Shown one piece after another: positions 10,034-19,416 of a stretch of DNA of 31,502 bases. The notes beneath the pieces were generated by a model. The model did not search any database, had not been told where the DNA came from, and saw only the letters and a program-made list of their open reading frames with translations. Position 1 is the stretch's first letter. Every line of letters begins with the position of its first letter. This DNA comes from Pelargonium cotyledonis (Eukaryota > Streptophyta > Magnoliopsida > Geraniales > Geraniaceae): NCBI GenBank assembly GCA_036897625.1, contig JAYMTA010000321.1:1-31502 (forward strand), read 5' to 3'. The position numbers and the translations under genes were made by a program.

Positions 10034-11429
10034 TACAGTTTTTTTTTTTCTTTCTTGTTTTTTTTTTTTGTCTAAACCATGATATTCTTGAGTAGGCCGG
10101 TTTCCGTTTTCTTTAATTCCCACTCAAATTACAGTTTTCTTTCTTCTAAAGATAAAATTATATTATAATTATTTATGCAGATTTACATATAGAAGTATCA
10201 AGGTTCAAGTGTATAAGAGAATTAGCGTAAGAACAAATTTTAATAAGTTAATAGAGTGAAATTAAACAACACAACGTCAAAATAGAAATTAAAAAAGAAG
10301 AAGTGAAAACAACATTATTTTCGTTTTAGAACTCTACTACACATCACATGCAACGGAAGGGATCACCACGCATCCGTTCATGACCGGACAAATCAGGCTT
10401 CCGTCCTGTTCATGCCCACGCGCAAGGATACAACATGGTTTTGTCTGTGCATCATCCTCGAGTATGTGCATGATGAGTACACCCATGCCCCACATACATG
10501 ATCTACGACCATGTTCTCCCCCATGGTCCACCACCATGCTCTACATCCTGTGCCCATGCACGTCAAGAATCATGAGCTTCTCTCATCCTCGAGTCTCATG
10601 TAGTCGTTCCTGCATAAAACTCATGACTTCATGTCTCAACGACTAGTGACTTGCTTCAGGAGTCTCGACCACGTCTATCGAGGCTCTAGCCATGTTGGTG
10701 TACAGATCCATCATGATAGAGATTAAGACTACAACCGACCCTTGCGACCCATCTCCCAACATCAGACAACCAAAGGTCACTCGTGATAAGTAAACCAAAA
10801 ACTATGAATAAGGTCCCCATGCATTTTGTGAAAAAAGCTAAAAAAATTTTGTCGTTTGATCACTTGCTATACAAAATCGAAAACTTAACGATGTGCTACT
10901 TTGCACACAATCGATCCGCTGACGTCATTGGACCGGGAGCATTGGATCGCAGTTGAACCCTTGACTCAGAACCTTAACCTGTACTCTGGACTAGAACTTG
11001 GATCCTGAACTAATTAAGATCTAGACTTGGATTGTTGACATTAATTACTTGATCTTGACTAAGAATAAGAAGACTGAAACAACGACGTTAACATTTGGAA
11101 TTGTATAATTTTTTTTAGAAAGGTCCAATCACATGTTCATGCATTTTTTTCTATAAATTATAAATTTGCCAACAATAGCGTGACTCTCTTATGTCGAGAA
11201 ACAAAAGACAAATGGCAAAATTGACCATCTAACAACGTATGTGTTGCTCACGGTGGAGATGGAAAGGTGGTGGCCGGGTGCATGATAATTTTTCACAAGA
11301 CAATTTGCTATAAAGATAGTTACTCCACTTATACTGCTTTCATTTCGAATTAGTTAACTTCAAGCTTTGGAAATTTGTCAAATTAATTTAGTTTGTTCTA
11401 AAATTAATATTGTTTTGTATTTCAAAAAT
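10034..11429. other. Intergenic DNA, including a GC-richer unidentified block
   Basis: 10330-10800 is noticeably richer in C and G than its surroundings and has fewer poly(A/T) runs. On the minus strand short protein-like stretches occur between stops (for example MDLYTNMARASIDVVE and LRHEVMSFMQERLHETRG near 10720-10590). That would fit an old transposon-derived coding fragment, but no family could be named. The remainder is AT-rich with no gene seen. Confidence 0.3.
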
Positions 11430-11654
11430 ATGGTAGACTATGCCAACTACTGTGTGCACTGCGAGAGGGAAATGCCAAAAGACGGCGCCCTCACCAGTGA
11501 CACTGCCAATGAGCACGACAAATATAAGGTCGAGTGTGATGAATCCACGTGCAGAAACAAATTTGCTACCGAGAATGATATGAAGACCCACTTCAATGAG
11601 GCACACTCGAAGGTTCCACAAAAGAAAACAAAAAAGCAATATATAAATGCTTAA
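11430..11654 (+). CDS. Small C2H2 zinc-finger-like ORF (74 aa)
   Basis: An ATG at 11430 opens 74 codons ending in TAA at 11652-11654. The protein has a Cys pair (YCVHCERE) and then a classical C2H2 pattern, C-x4-C-x12-H-x4-H (CDESTC ... HFNEAH), with the expected Phe and Met between. The tail is lysine-rich (KKTKKQY). An earlier in-frame opening exists only with non-ATG codons. It may be a tiny intact gene, the last exon of a larger gene, or a fragment of a zinc-finger protein moved here by a transposon. No promoter or splice acceptor clearly belongs to it. The function is unknown; a single finger plus a Cys pair is too little to infer DNA binding. Confidence 0.4.
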   Translation: MVDYANYCVHCEREMPKDGALTSDTANEHDKYKVECDESTCRNKFATENDMKTHFNEAHSKVPQKKTKKQYINA

Positions 11655-11933
11655 TCTTTTAATTAAGGACAATTTATATATGATTAAACAAATAAAAGTT
11701 ATGTATGAGCTTAATTAGCCTTAGCTCCTTGTTCTTATTAACATAATTAAAGTTAGAATTATTATACTTTTGTATGCTCTCACATGTTTTGTCGCTGTAA
11801 CCCAAACAATGTTAATAACAGTGAAAATACAATTGGACCATAACTTTACAAATTTTCACATTACGGATTAATTAATATCCCTAAATGATCGCGACAAGTA
11901 TGCTAATATGTTGCTACTGTTCTTTAACTAGTA
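11655..11933. other. AT-rich intergenic DNA
   Basis: No coding, RNA or repeat signal was recognised between the zinc-finger-like ORF and the first copy of the direct duplication. Confidence 0.4.
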
Positions 11934-12427
11934 AACTTGTTAGTCTATTCAATTTATTTAGTTTCAATGTTTAACTGAAGACGAAGGTTTAGAGTGTGTT
12001 AGATTTGTCGTCAATGGAGGTGTCGGATTGGATTAATTCGAGTAGGTAGGTGTCGGGCCGATTGAATCCTAACTAGACCTTGTAATTGGGTTCATGGTTT
12101 ATGGTCGGATCGGTTTTGGGCATAAAACATTTATTTTCCGGGTAAACTTGACCCGATCCGATGTTTTAGGATGGATATATGTAGATCCAAACCGCCAAAA
12201 CACGGTTGAATTTCGAGTATCACACAAATCGGGTCCGTTTTGCTCTAGTTACTAATAAATAAACATTGCAAGTGTTGAATACCTCTAATTACAAATATCT
12301 TCATGTTTATTACATGTGGTATCCTCCAATCTCTCAAAATTTCAAACTAATTAATGAATAATAGCACATTGAATTTGTACTCATGTTCGTTTTTAAAAAT
12401 CATTACGTGGATAAAATTAGATGTCAT
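11934..12427 (+). repeat. Direct duplication, copy 1 (about 0.49 kb)
   Basis: This segment matches 14311-14718 plus 15354-15424 in the same orientation. Shared phrases include ttagtctatt..a..ttatttagtttcaatgt, gtatcctccaatctctcaaa and gaatttgtactcatgtt. The two copies flank the inverted F-box pseudogene. In copy 1 the last two blocks are contiguous, while copy 2 has about 0.63 kb inserted. The interior contains many gggtcggg/ggatcgg-type motifs. It could be an ancient tandem duplication or decayed long terminal repeats; no primer-binding site or TG..CA ends were identified. Confidence 0.5.
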
Positions 12428-12432
12428 AACCA

Positions 12433-12540
12433 CCAAGCGCGTGGATCAACTGGTAAAGAGTTGTTCCAGCTTAACTTGAGGTATCGAGTTCGAGTTCCAG
12501 AGAATGCATCTATGTTAAAACTAGATTGTAGTACACGTTA
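12433..12540 (+). repeat. tRNA-derived SINE-like segment
   Basis: An RNA polymerase III A-box-like sequence (TGGATCAACTGG, 12442-12453) and a B-box-like sequence (AGTTCGAGTTCC, 12487-12498) lie 33 bp apart, as in tRNA genes. The intervening gcttaacttgagg resembles the anticodon arm of a lysine tRNA, but an acceptor stem does not pair, so it is not a functional tRNA. It sits just after the end of the direct duplication and is absent from the second copy, consistent with an insertion. Poly(A) or a target-site duplication could not be fixed. Confidence 0.45.
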
Positions 12541-12559
12541 AGTAATCATGTTGACTCTA

Positions 12560-12680
12560 AACCTATGTTTGGTACGCAGGAATGAGATGGAATGGAAAGT
12601 TCATTCCAACATTTTCATTCTATTCTCATGTTTGGTAGAAGCAGGAATAACTAGAAAGTCCATTCTCATGATTAAGAGAT
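12560..12680. repeat. MITE-like palindromic segment (ggaatgagatgg family)
   Basis: The phrase atgtttggta..caggaat recurs twice, near 12563 and 12629. Between them ggaatgagatggaatgg is partly complementary to ccaacattttcattctattctcat, so the segment can fold back on itself. Such sequences are common as decayed MITE ends in plants. Boundaries and target-site duplication are not resolved. Confidence 0.3.
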
Positions 12681-12832
12681 ATTTTAGACGAATAAAAAGT
12701 ACAATGTTCTAATACACATTGTAAACATGTTTTTTTTCGTAATGTTATTTATTATTATTATTCCGATTTTATAGTATGTATAGATTATACATCCCGTCGT
12801 TTAATTAAGAGAGTACAGTAAAAGACCTAGGT

Positions 12833-13858
12833 TTGGAAACCCGAATGATAACAAGCCTTTTTCGGTTATGTAGTTGTTGTTATAATTATTGTTTTCTTTG
12901 ATTTCAGCTATGAATAGTTGGTGCAATCTTCCTCTTGATTTGTTAAAGAAGATCGACACTCGGATAAAATTAGATTAAGATGTGTTTGTGAGCAGTGGCA
13001 ATCAACATTACCAAAACTTTCCAATTGGGGCAATCTTCCTCTCGATTTACTAAAGAAAATTGAAGAACACAATGTACTTTATGTCGATAAAATTAGATTC
13101 AGATGTGTTTGTGTCGGGTGGCGCGCAATCAGCATTGTCGAAACCTCCCGATCTAACACAACCGCAGCTACCTTAGTTTCTACTGCCTTACAATGAGAGA
13201 AACGGGTCTAGGTGCGGTTTCTTTGATTCCCAGGAGAAAAAGGTTCATGAAATTGATTTACTCGAGGTCAGGGAAAAAGTTTTTAAGGGGACTTACGATG
13301 GTAGGGTGATTGTTGCTCTAAAGTCTCAAGTTCAACTTCCCCCGGCAACAAAATTTCCCGATGTGATCAAATACCGAGCTGATAAGCGTGGAAATGAGTT
13401 TCTCCTAAAGTTAGGGAGATTAAAAAAACCACAAACATCTACTGATTTCGTAGTTGTGGCTATGTGCGCCTATATAACGAGATTGACATATTGCAAATTC
13501 GGACATAGTAAGTGGTCTTCTTTGCTTGCTTTGAGAATCCGGAGCGAGGTTCCGATGATGCCATATTTTACGAGGGGAAATTATATGCCCTAAACTTTGA
13601 CGGGCACTTGTTGGTCTGGGACGATGTTAATTCTTCTCCGCGTTTGAGAATACTCGTGTCACACTATCCAACAAAGATGTTCAAAGATTATCATTTGGTA
13701 CATTCTCGTGTTGGATTGATTTTGATTTATTGGGATGAAACAATTACGCGTGTTAAACAAGAACCTGAAGAGAAATACATATCCGAAACGCATGGTTTTA
13801 ACAATATTTGCAAGTTGGATATGAGTACATCAAGTTGGATGGCGACAACATTTTTGTA
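12833..13858 (+). pseudogene. F-box/DUF295 pseudogene, copy C (inverted, truncated)
   Basis: The segment begins inside intron 1 of the family: the 70 bp before the acceptor at about 12907 match copy A's intron. Exon 1 is absent. The coding part starts MNSWCNLPLDLLKKI as in copy A and carries the same second F-box stretch (NLPLDLLKKIEEHNVLYVDKI), so it descends from an A-type gene. Disruptions relative to A include a 16-bp deletion near 12957 leading to a stop, a 4-bp insertion near 13122, and in-frame losses of about 13 and about 20 codons. A one-base loss near 13530 follows. A fusion to a premature stop (STSSWMATTFL) then removes the C-terminal third that ends PSPIWVMPNPY in the other copies. 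Non-functional. Confidence 0.88.
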
Positions 13859-14310
13859 GTATCATTGTCTTTTGATGCACTTATTGCTTTTCATTTTGTC
13901 AAGATGATCAGCTGACACAGACAAAAGTTCACACCAAAATTTCCCTCAAATTTTACATGTGATCTTTTGTAACTATACTATACATGGCAAGTTCAGGTTT
14001 AGATTGAGTTTGATCAGGTTCGAAGTGGTAAAATCTATCCCAAAACTGAGTTGAAATAAATCCGGGTCCATTCAGTTTTCAGATTTTGAGTTGCAGGCTG
14101 GATCTGACAAGTTCGCGTTCAAATTGAGTTTGATTAGGTTCGAAGAATCGGAGCCAAAATAAATTCGGGCCATTCATTTTTTGGGTTTTGAGCTGCAAAA
14201 TGGATGGATAAGGTTGGATTTTTGTTTTTTAAAACATAAAATGTGTTAAATCGTTTAAGTTTGTTCGATCAGATTCAACCCAAAAATTGTCGATTTTAAG
14301 TATATCGATA
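13859..14310. repeat. Intergenic DNA with a diverged tandem repeat of about 115 bp
   Basis: Two imperfect units are visible at about 13987-14100 and 14105-14215, each with ggcaagttc/gacaagttc, then ttgagtttgat.aggttcgaag, then aataaat.cggg and a ttttgag.tgca phrase. No coding potential was recognised. Confidence 0.45.
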
Positions 14311-15424
14311 AGATTGTTAGTCTATTTAACTTATTTAGTTTCAATGTCTAAATTATAGTTTAAAGGGGTTTAGACATCATGTATAGATGTGGCAAAAGAT
14401 CAAGTCGGGATCAATAGGGTTGATGGATCCTAACCCAATTTTATAGGGTTTTTGGGTAGGGTCGAGTCGACTTTTGGACATAAAATACAACATTCTCCGC
14501 GCATGTGCCCCACCGTATTCGATCTAGTTTTCTTGAGCCCATAAATATAGACCAAAATCCGTTAAACGAGGGATTGAATTTCGTATACCCGTCAAGTCGG
14601 GTCCCTTTTATGAGCTCTAGTCGACATTACAATTCTTAAATAAGTGTGATTACAAACATTTTCGTATTTATTAGATGTTGGTATCCTCCAATCTCTCAAA
14701 CTGTCAAAGTAATGGATAAAATGATCCAACACCCATTGGACTTACGTCATTTTTAGAGTTGCTCTTCAATTAGGATTTTTGTTAGTGTTAAACCCTGGGC
14801 TTTCCAATTTTTAGAAAAATCTCCAACTTATCTGATGTAGCCGGTTGGCCACCTCCATGTCAGCTACCCTGCCATGTCGATGTTACACGTCAGCCGCTCT
14901 GCCTCGTCATTTACTAAGTGAATGGGACAGAGACCATCTGTTTCTTCTTCGCAACCTCCTCCACCAACCAAACCCTAAAGACCTTCGTCGATTGAACTTG
15001 GATTTGAACCTGGGTTCTACTACAATGGGTATAGGGTAATGTGGACTTCTGGAAATAGGTAGATATATTGAATTCAAAGTTCATGGGTTTAGATGTTATT
15101 TTCCCTAATTGGAGATTACAGTTAAAGGTATATATAAAATTGAGGCATGATTTCATGGAGTGTGAGGCATGATCACTGTGAAAAATTGTGGAGTTCAGGT
15201 CGTCGCGAGACGCCGACGGGCATGGGACCAAAAGGCCTCTGGGATTGCAAAGCGGGCTGCTTTCGGAGAGGCTCCTCCATTTGGTTCGCTGGAAAAGTAG
15301 AAGCAAGAGAAAAGATTGATTTGAAATTGACGACATTAAAAATAGGTTGGTTTGAATTTGTACTCATGTTTGCTTTAATTTCTTTGTTTCAAAATCAATT
15401 AAGTAGATAAAACTGGATGTCGTA
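14311..15424 (+). repeat. Direct duplication, copy 2, interrupted by an insertion
   Basis: 14311-14718 and 15354-15424 together correspond to the uninterrupted copy at 11934-12427. The extra block in the middle starts like the terminal repeat of the Mutator-like element at 16281, so the first copy approximates the empty site. Confidence 0.5.
14714..15345. mobile_element. Diverged Mutator-like element (one recognisable end)
   Basis: The left end (GGATAAAATGATCC ... atttttagagttg.ctctcaa-like ... tttttag) aligns over roughly 130 bp with the terminal repeat that begins GGGTAAATTGAATCC at 16281. The interior is GC-richer with gene-like short frames, for example an ATG at 14922 giving MGQRPSVSSSQPPPPTKP then stop. 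A matching right terminal repeat was not found, so the right boundary is estimated from comparison with the uninterrupted duplicate. It could be a one-ended remnant. Confidence 0.4.
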
Positions 15425-15649
15425 TGGTGTTTCTTTCAAAATCAAGTAGGTAGATTACACAAGATTATCATGATTTGTTAATCTTACTCATGCAAATCAA
15501 GTTTTTACTTTTCATAATTTGTTTTAATATAGTATTATGTGTGTGAATATACATTAGCATACTAGGAGATGAGAATGGTATTTTTTATATATATCGAAAT
15601 AAACATCTATATTATATTAAATCAGACATAAATAATACGAAAAACATCG

Positions 15650-15990
15650 AAGGACAAAAACTAACATCCCACAATGTACGACCATGATAAGTTAATGATG
15701 CTCTCACGAGACCATATGATCCCACAATCACATTTCTCCACAATCCTAGAATCATGTGATCGCAAAAGCATGAGCACCAGCATTTCTTAACCGTTTAACA
15801 CTCGGTAACAGAACAACATTAACATGTCTACTAATACGAATACAATCATTGATCACAAGATCAGACTCTAAATATATACCAAATCCTAATATGAGATATA
15901 GCATAACACGTTCCGCATCACCTTTCTCCAACCCATCTACACCGCCCATGCTAAAGCCTCCCTTGCAGCCACCGTCTCCAACAACGCTGA
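15650..15990 (-). mobile_element. Degenerate LINE RNase H-like (RVT_3) fragment
   Basis: On the minus strand, LLETVAAREALAWAV at about 15985-15940 is followed after a stop and a frame change by LESDLVIND (about 15870) and NAGAHAFA (about 15775). The order of E-A-x-A-L, E-S-D and a late H-A-x-A motif is that of plant L1-type RNase H-like domains. Several stops and at least one frameshift are present. No poly(A) tail or target-site duplication was identified. It is not obviously the same insertion family member as 7393-7817. Confidence 0.5.
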
Positions 15991-16271
15991 ATCCCTAAAT
16001 TATATTTATCTTTTTGCACCAATAGAGTTATCTCCAATTTTTCTTGTTTTTCACGCATCGTTAATTGTATGTGAATATGATAATAAATATATGCGAGTTC
16101 ATTGATAATTGTTTATAATAAAAGTACATGTAAACACATACACAAAATGCACATATTCCAATCCTTTGATTTGAGGCCAATTTAATGTGGTGAACAAAAC
16201 ACGGTATGTTGTTTAACTATTTTCAAATGTGTTCTTAAATAATTAAGCACGTTGGATATCTTTAATTTACA
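15991..16271. other. AT-rich intergenic DNA
   Basis: Nothing was recognised apart from AT-rich sequence leading to the target-site duplication of the Mutator-like element. Confidence 0.4.
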
Positions 16272-16280
16272 TTTTATTTA

Positions 16281-17099
16281 GGGTAAATTGAATCCATACT
16301 ACTTGAACTTATCCAATTTTTAGAGTTGGCTCTCAAGCAGGGTTTTCACTTGTTTTGTTCCATAGTCTTATCCATTTTTTATAGCTTAGTTCACTTGACC
16401 AGCTACAACCAGTTTCACTTGTCCACGTCACCAAAATTGTCCCCTCAGCTTGGCACGTCACCCATGGACATCCACATCAGCTAGTGACGTCTTCATTCGC
16501 TACTCGAAAAATTGAAATTCCAATAAAATTCAGAATTTAAAATAAATCTCATTTACACATTCCAAAGAAGAAGAAGAAGAAGAAAATTGAGATGGCCGCT
16601 GGGCACCTTCCGTCTTTACGAAATACCGAGAAGCTCAATCTTGTTGCGCCGACGATAAACGATTGGCCAGCCGCAAACTACGTGCAACACTAATCCTATC
16701 GTGACGGACTCACGCTCATGAGCCAGATCGCCTTGAAACCTCCATCACCGGAGGTTTCTTCGGGAGTCGCGGCATCTTCAGCCGGAAAAACCCGCCTGAA
16801 ATGGCAACAATCCATCTTTGTTGTGGGACTCTTCCATCTTCAAAAGAAGAATACACGTTCTCTAGGATTTCAAATTTTGTGATTTTTGCGTTTTTTTATA
16901 GCTATAATGACTAGCATCATAGGAAAAACGACTGAGGTGACAACTTTGGTGACATGCACGAGAAAAACCGGTAGTAGTATGTCAAGTGGACTAAGTTATA
17001 AAAAATTGACAAGTCTAGGGACCAAAACAAGTGAAAACTCTAGTTGAGGGCCAACTCTAAAAATGGGACGAGTCCAGAGGGTCTAGACCCAATTTGCCC
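16281..17099. mobile_element. Mutator-like element (MULE) with long terminal inverted repeats and 9-bp target-site duplication
   Basis: The left terminal repeat (16281-16448) and the reverse complement of the right end (17099-16932) align over about 168 bp. Shared phrases include the outer GGG(T/C)AAATTG, tttttagagttggc, gttttcacttgttttg and ttttttata.cttagt. The element is flanked by an exact 9-bp direct repeat, ttttattta, at 16272-16280 and 17100-17108. Long TIRs with a 9-bp duplication identify the Mutator superfamily. There is no transposase, so it is non-autonomous. The interior (about 16590-16830) is GC-richer than the flanks and contains an ATG at 16592 opening 33 codons (MAAGHLPSLRNTEKLN ...). 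It therefore may be a Pack-MULE carrying a captured gene fragment; the source gene is not recognised. Confidence 0.85.
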
Positions 17100-17108
17100 T
17101 TTTATTTA

Positions 17109-17619
17109 ATGGTTTGGAAATGACATATTTGGTATTAAAAAAATTAAATATTTTTATTTAAAAAAAATCGAGAAGTGCAATGGTAAAATTGAAAGGATTC
17201 AAGAAAATACGGAAAAGACAAAAAAGAAGAGGAAAGCTTAGGAATATATGTCAAATTGGTAATATTAGTTGAGCACTACAATAAATAAATAAATAAATAA
17301 ATAGAATTAAGAATATCAATATATTTTCTCTACGTAATTTTGGGGATTTTATTTTAATTCTTTTCCCCAAATTCCAGTCTTCGAATTTTGGGGTTGGGTC
17401 TACCAAGGCGAGGGGCTTCAGGTCCTTCGCTAGGGTTTCAAGATCCCCATTTTCACCTTCTCCACCACTTGTGTAACCACAACAATGGTCTCTTTTAGCT
17501 CTATCTAACTCTCTCTTTACACGCAATCTGTTTCTCTCTCTATCAGTTTTCTTTCTCTGGGTTTCGTCTTCGTGCGCCAATTTTAATAGCTGATTCTGCT
17601 GTTGCATATTGGAATTCAG
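17109..17619 (+). promoter_or_regulatory. Promoter and first non-coding exon of the ROH1-like gene
   Basis: 17109-17340 is AT-rich with a tetranucleotide run (ataa)n at about 17280-17303 and TATA-like sequence near 17318-17326. From about 17350 to 17619 the composition becomes CT-rich, typical of a plant 5' leader, and ends in GAATTCAG followed by GTACTG, a good donor. A very short upstream ORF, ATG at 17485 to TAA at 17508 (7 codons), lies in this leader. The transcription start is inferred, not seen. Confidence 0.5.
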
Positions 17620-18094
17620 GTACTGTTGCTTTTTATGTTCGACTTCTATGCATTTTTGTGATGATTTTGGGTATTGGGTTTTGTTATTGGCTGGGTTTTT
17701 TAGGATCTGTTGATCTGGGTTTTGATGAATTCTTAGTAATGGGGTGTTTTGTTTGCTGAATCGTGTGTAATGTTATCTGGGTTTTGTTAGTTTTTGGATT
17801 TAGGGGTTTGGGTTTTATAAAGTTGGTTCATTTTTACGTGGGTTTAAAGGTTTGCTGAAAATTTCAAAATTGAGCTATTAGGGATGGGTTGCAGGTAGAT
17901 ACGAGAATCAGTGTTGTGGGTGCTCCAATGTGAATCTGGGTTCTGTGGTTTTGTGGGTTTTGAGATTTTGTAGTTGGAGTTGGGAATTTGAGGTCTGGTT
18001 CATGTATTTGGAGTTTGGGATGATGTGTGTGTTTGAACTGAATAGTTGGGTTTGTTGATTTATTTGGGATTTTGTTGTTTTTGAGAATCTGTAG
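17620..18094 (+). other. Probable 5'-UTR intron of the ROH1-like gene
   Basis: The 475-bp stretch starts GTACTG after CAG and ends in CTGTAG, 26 bp before the ATG. It is strongly T/G-rich without coding character, as 5'-UTR introns of plant genes usually are. Such introns often raise expression; that is a family-level generality and not shown here. Confidence 0.55.
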
Positions 18095-18120
18095 AGGTTT
18101 TGTTTGGAGTCTTTGGAACA

Positions 18121-19296
18121 ATGCCGTTGACGGAGAATCAGGGTTCTTCTTTGCCTTTTGCCTCAATTGGTCGCTCAATTCGGAGCCTTAGGCGGGATCA
18201 GGTACATTCCATGGAATCCAATCATGAGTCTAGCGCTCAGGAAGTAGAGCTTGAATCATTTCAAAAACATGTTGCAGAGCGGTTTCAAGAATTGTCAAGT
18301 GTTAGTGCTGAGGAATTGCTCTCTATTGAATGGATAAGGAAACTTCTGGATGCATTTGTTTCATGCCAAGAGGAGTTTCGAGTTATTCTGTTAAAGAACA
18401 AAGGGCAGCTCTCAAAACCGCCATTGGAACGTTTTACTTCTGAATTTTTTGAAAGGAGCGTGAAGGGGCTTGATATATGTAATGCCACTCGTGATGGGAT
18501 TGAGAAGATTCGTTTGTGGCAGAAACATTTGGAGATTGTTCTGAGTGCCTTGGATTCTAACCAGAGGGTGATGGGTGAAGGACAGTTCCGCCGGGCTAGG
18601 AAAGCTTTGATGGATCTAGCACTTGCAATGCTTGAAGAGAAAGATTCTGGGGCAGTTTTTTCACACCGCAATCGGTCTTTTGGGCGCCATAATACAAGCA
18701 AAGATCCTCCTCGCTCTCCTGGGCATTCCCGGTCCCTCTCTTGGAGTGTATCACGTACTTGGTCTGCCGCAAAGCAGCTCCAGTCAATCGCAAGCAATTT
18801 GGTCCCACCACGCGGAAATGAGATTGCTGCTACAAACGGGCTTGCCATCACTGTTTTCACCATGAGTTCTGTGCTCATGTTTGTTCTGTGGGCACTTGTT
18901 GCTGCAATTCCTTGCCAGGATCGGGGTCTCAACATACATTTTTCATTCCCACGTCAGTTCTTATGGGCTGCCCCACTTCTGTCCCTTCATGAACGAATCA
19001 TGGAGGAATCCAAGAAGCGAGACCGGCGCAACTCTAATGGGTTATTGAAGGAGATTTATCAGATCGAGAAATGTGCACGAGTCATGACAGATATAGTAGA
19101 TTCAGCCCAGTTTCCATTAAGTGATGGGCCAAAGACAGAAATCAAACAGAGTGCGCAGGAGTTAGGACAGGTTTGTGAAGCTTTTAAGAATGGATTGGAT
19201 CCATTGGAGCGCCAAGTGAGGGAAGTGTTTCGTAGGATCATGAATTGCCGGACTGAGGCTCTTGAATTCCTGGAAAGAGCGAACAATCCTGAATAG
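18121..19296 (+). CDS. ROH1 / BYPASS1-related (DUF793) protein, 391 aa
   Basis: A single uninterrupted coding exon starts at ATG 18121 ([10 protein letters not shown]) and stops at TAG 19294-19296. An in-frame ATG at 18100 is rejected because family members begin at the M-P motif. The N-terminal block [19 protein letters not shown] is a hallmark of the DUF793 (PF05633) family. The central part is helical ([20 protein letters not shown]). A basic/serine-rich linker ([18 protein letters not shown]) follows, then one hydrophobic segment at about residues 239-262 ([20 protein letters not shown]), then a helical C-terminus ending [18 protein letters not shown]. Known of the family: ROH1 was found as an exocyst EXO70 interactor, and related BDR proteins mark boundaries of ROP GTPase domains; BYPASS1 restrains a root-derived signal. 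Which of these this paralogue follows cannot be told. It is convergent with the FAM135-like gene. Confidence 0.92.
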   Translation: MPLTENQGSSLPFASIGRSIRSLRRDQVHSMESNHESSAQEVELESFQKHVAERFQELSSVSAEELLSIEWIRKLLDAFVSCQEEFRVILLKNKGQLSKPPLERFTSEFFERSVKGLDICNATRDGIEKIRLWQKHLEIVLSALDSNQRVMGEGQFRRARKALMDLALAMLEEKDSGAVFSHRNRSFGRHNTSKDPPRSPGHSRSLSWSVSRTWSAAKQLQSIASNLVPPRGNEIAATNGLAITVFTMSSVLMFVLWALVAAIPCQDRGLNIHFSFPRQFLWAAPLLSLHERIMEESKKRDRRNSNGLLKEIYQIEKCARVMTDIVDSAQFPLSDGPKTEIKQSAQELGQVCEAFKNGLDPLERQVREVFRRIMNCRTEALEFLERANNPE

Positions 19297-19410
19297 TTGA
19301 AGTTGGATAGTTGCTAATGATCATCAAATGTACAAATCTGCAAATGTGCTGTTATTTAGTATATTTTGCCATCCTTTAGCAAGAAAGAATCACTTGAGAT
19401 GTTCAGTGGA

Positions 19411-19416
19411 AATAAA
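19411..19416 (+). terminator. Candidate polyadenylation signal of the ROH1-like gene
   Basis: AATAAA lies 115 bp after the stop codon in a T-rich 3' region, which is the expected spacing for a plant near-upstream element. The cleavage site is not determined. Confidence 0.4.

Noticed and set aside
10337..10646. Overlapping open frames on both strands near 10.4-10.6 kb as genes
   Set aside because: Histidine/cysteine/methionine-rich translation from repeated catg words, with no domain and no gene structure.
12433..12510. Functional tRNA gene
   Set aside because: A and B boxes are present but the ends do not form an acceptor stem, so a SINE-like relic fits better.
14914..15410. Short open frames of 64-140 codons in both strands
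   Set aside because: No recognisable domain. They fall inside the probable MULE-like insertion, where gene-like composition is expected without function.
18285..18935. 216-codon antisense frame inside the ROH1-like gene
   Set aside because: It lies wholly opposite a strongly recognisable coding exon and has no domain of its own; a codon-bias shadow.
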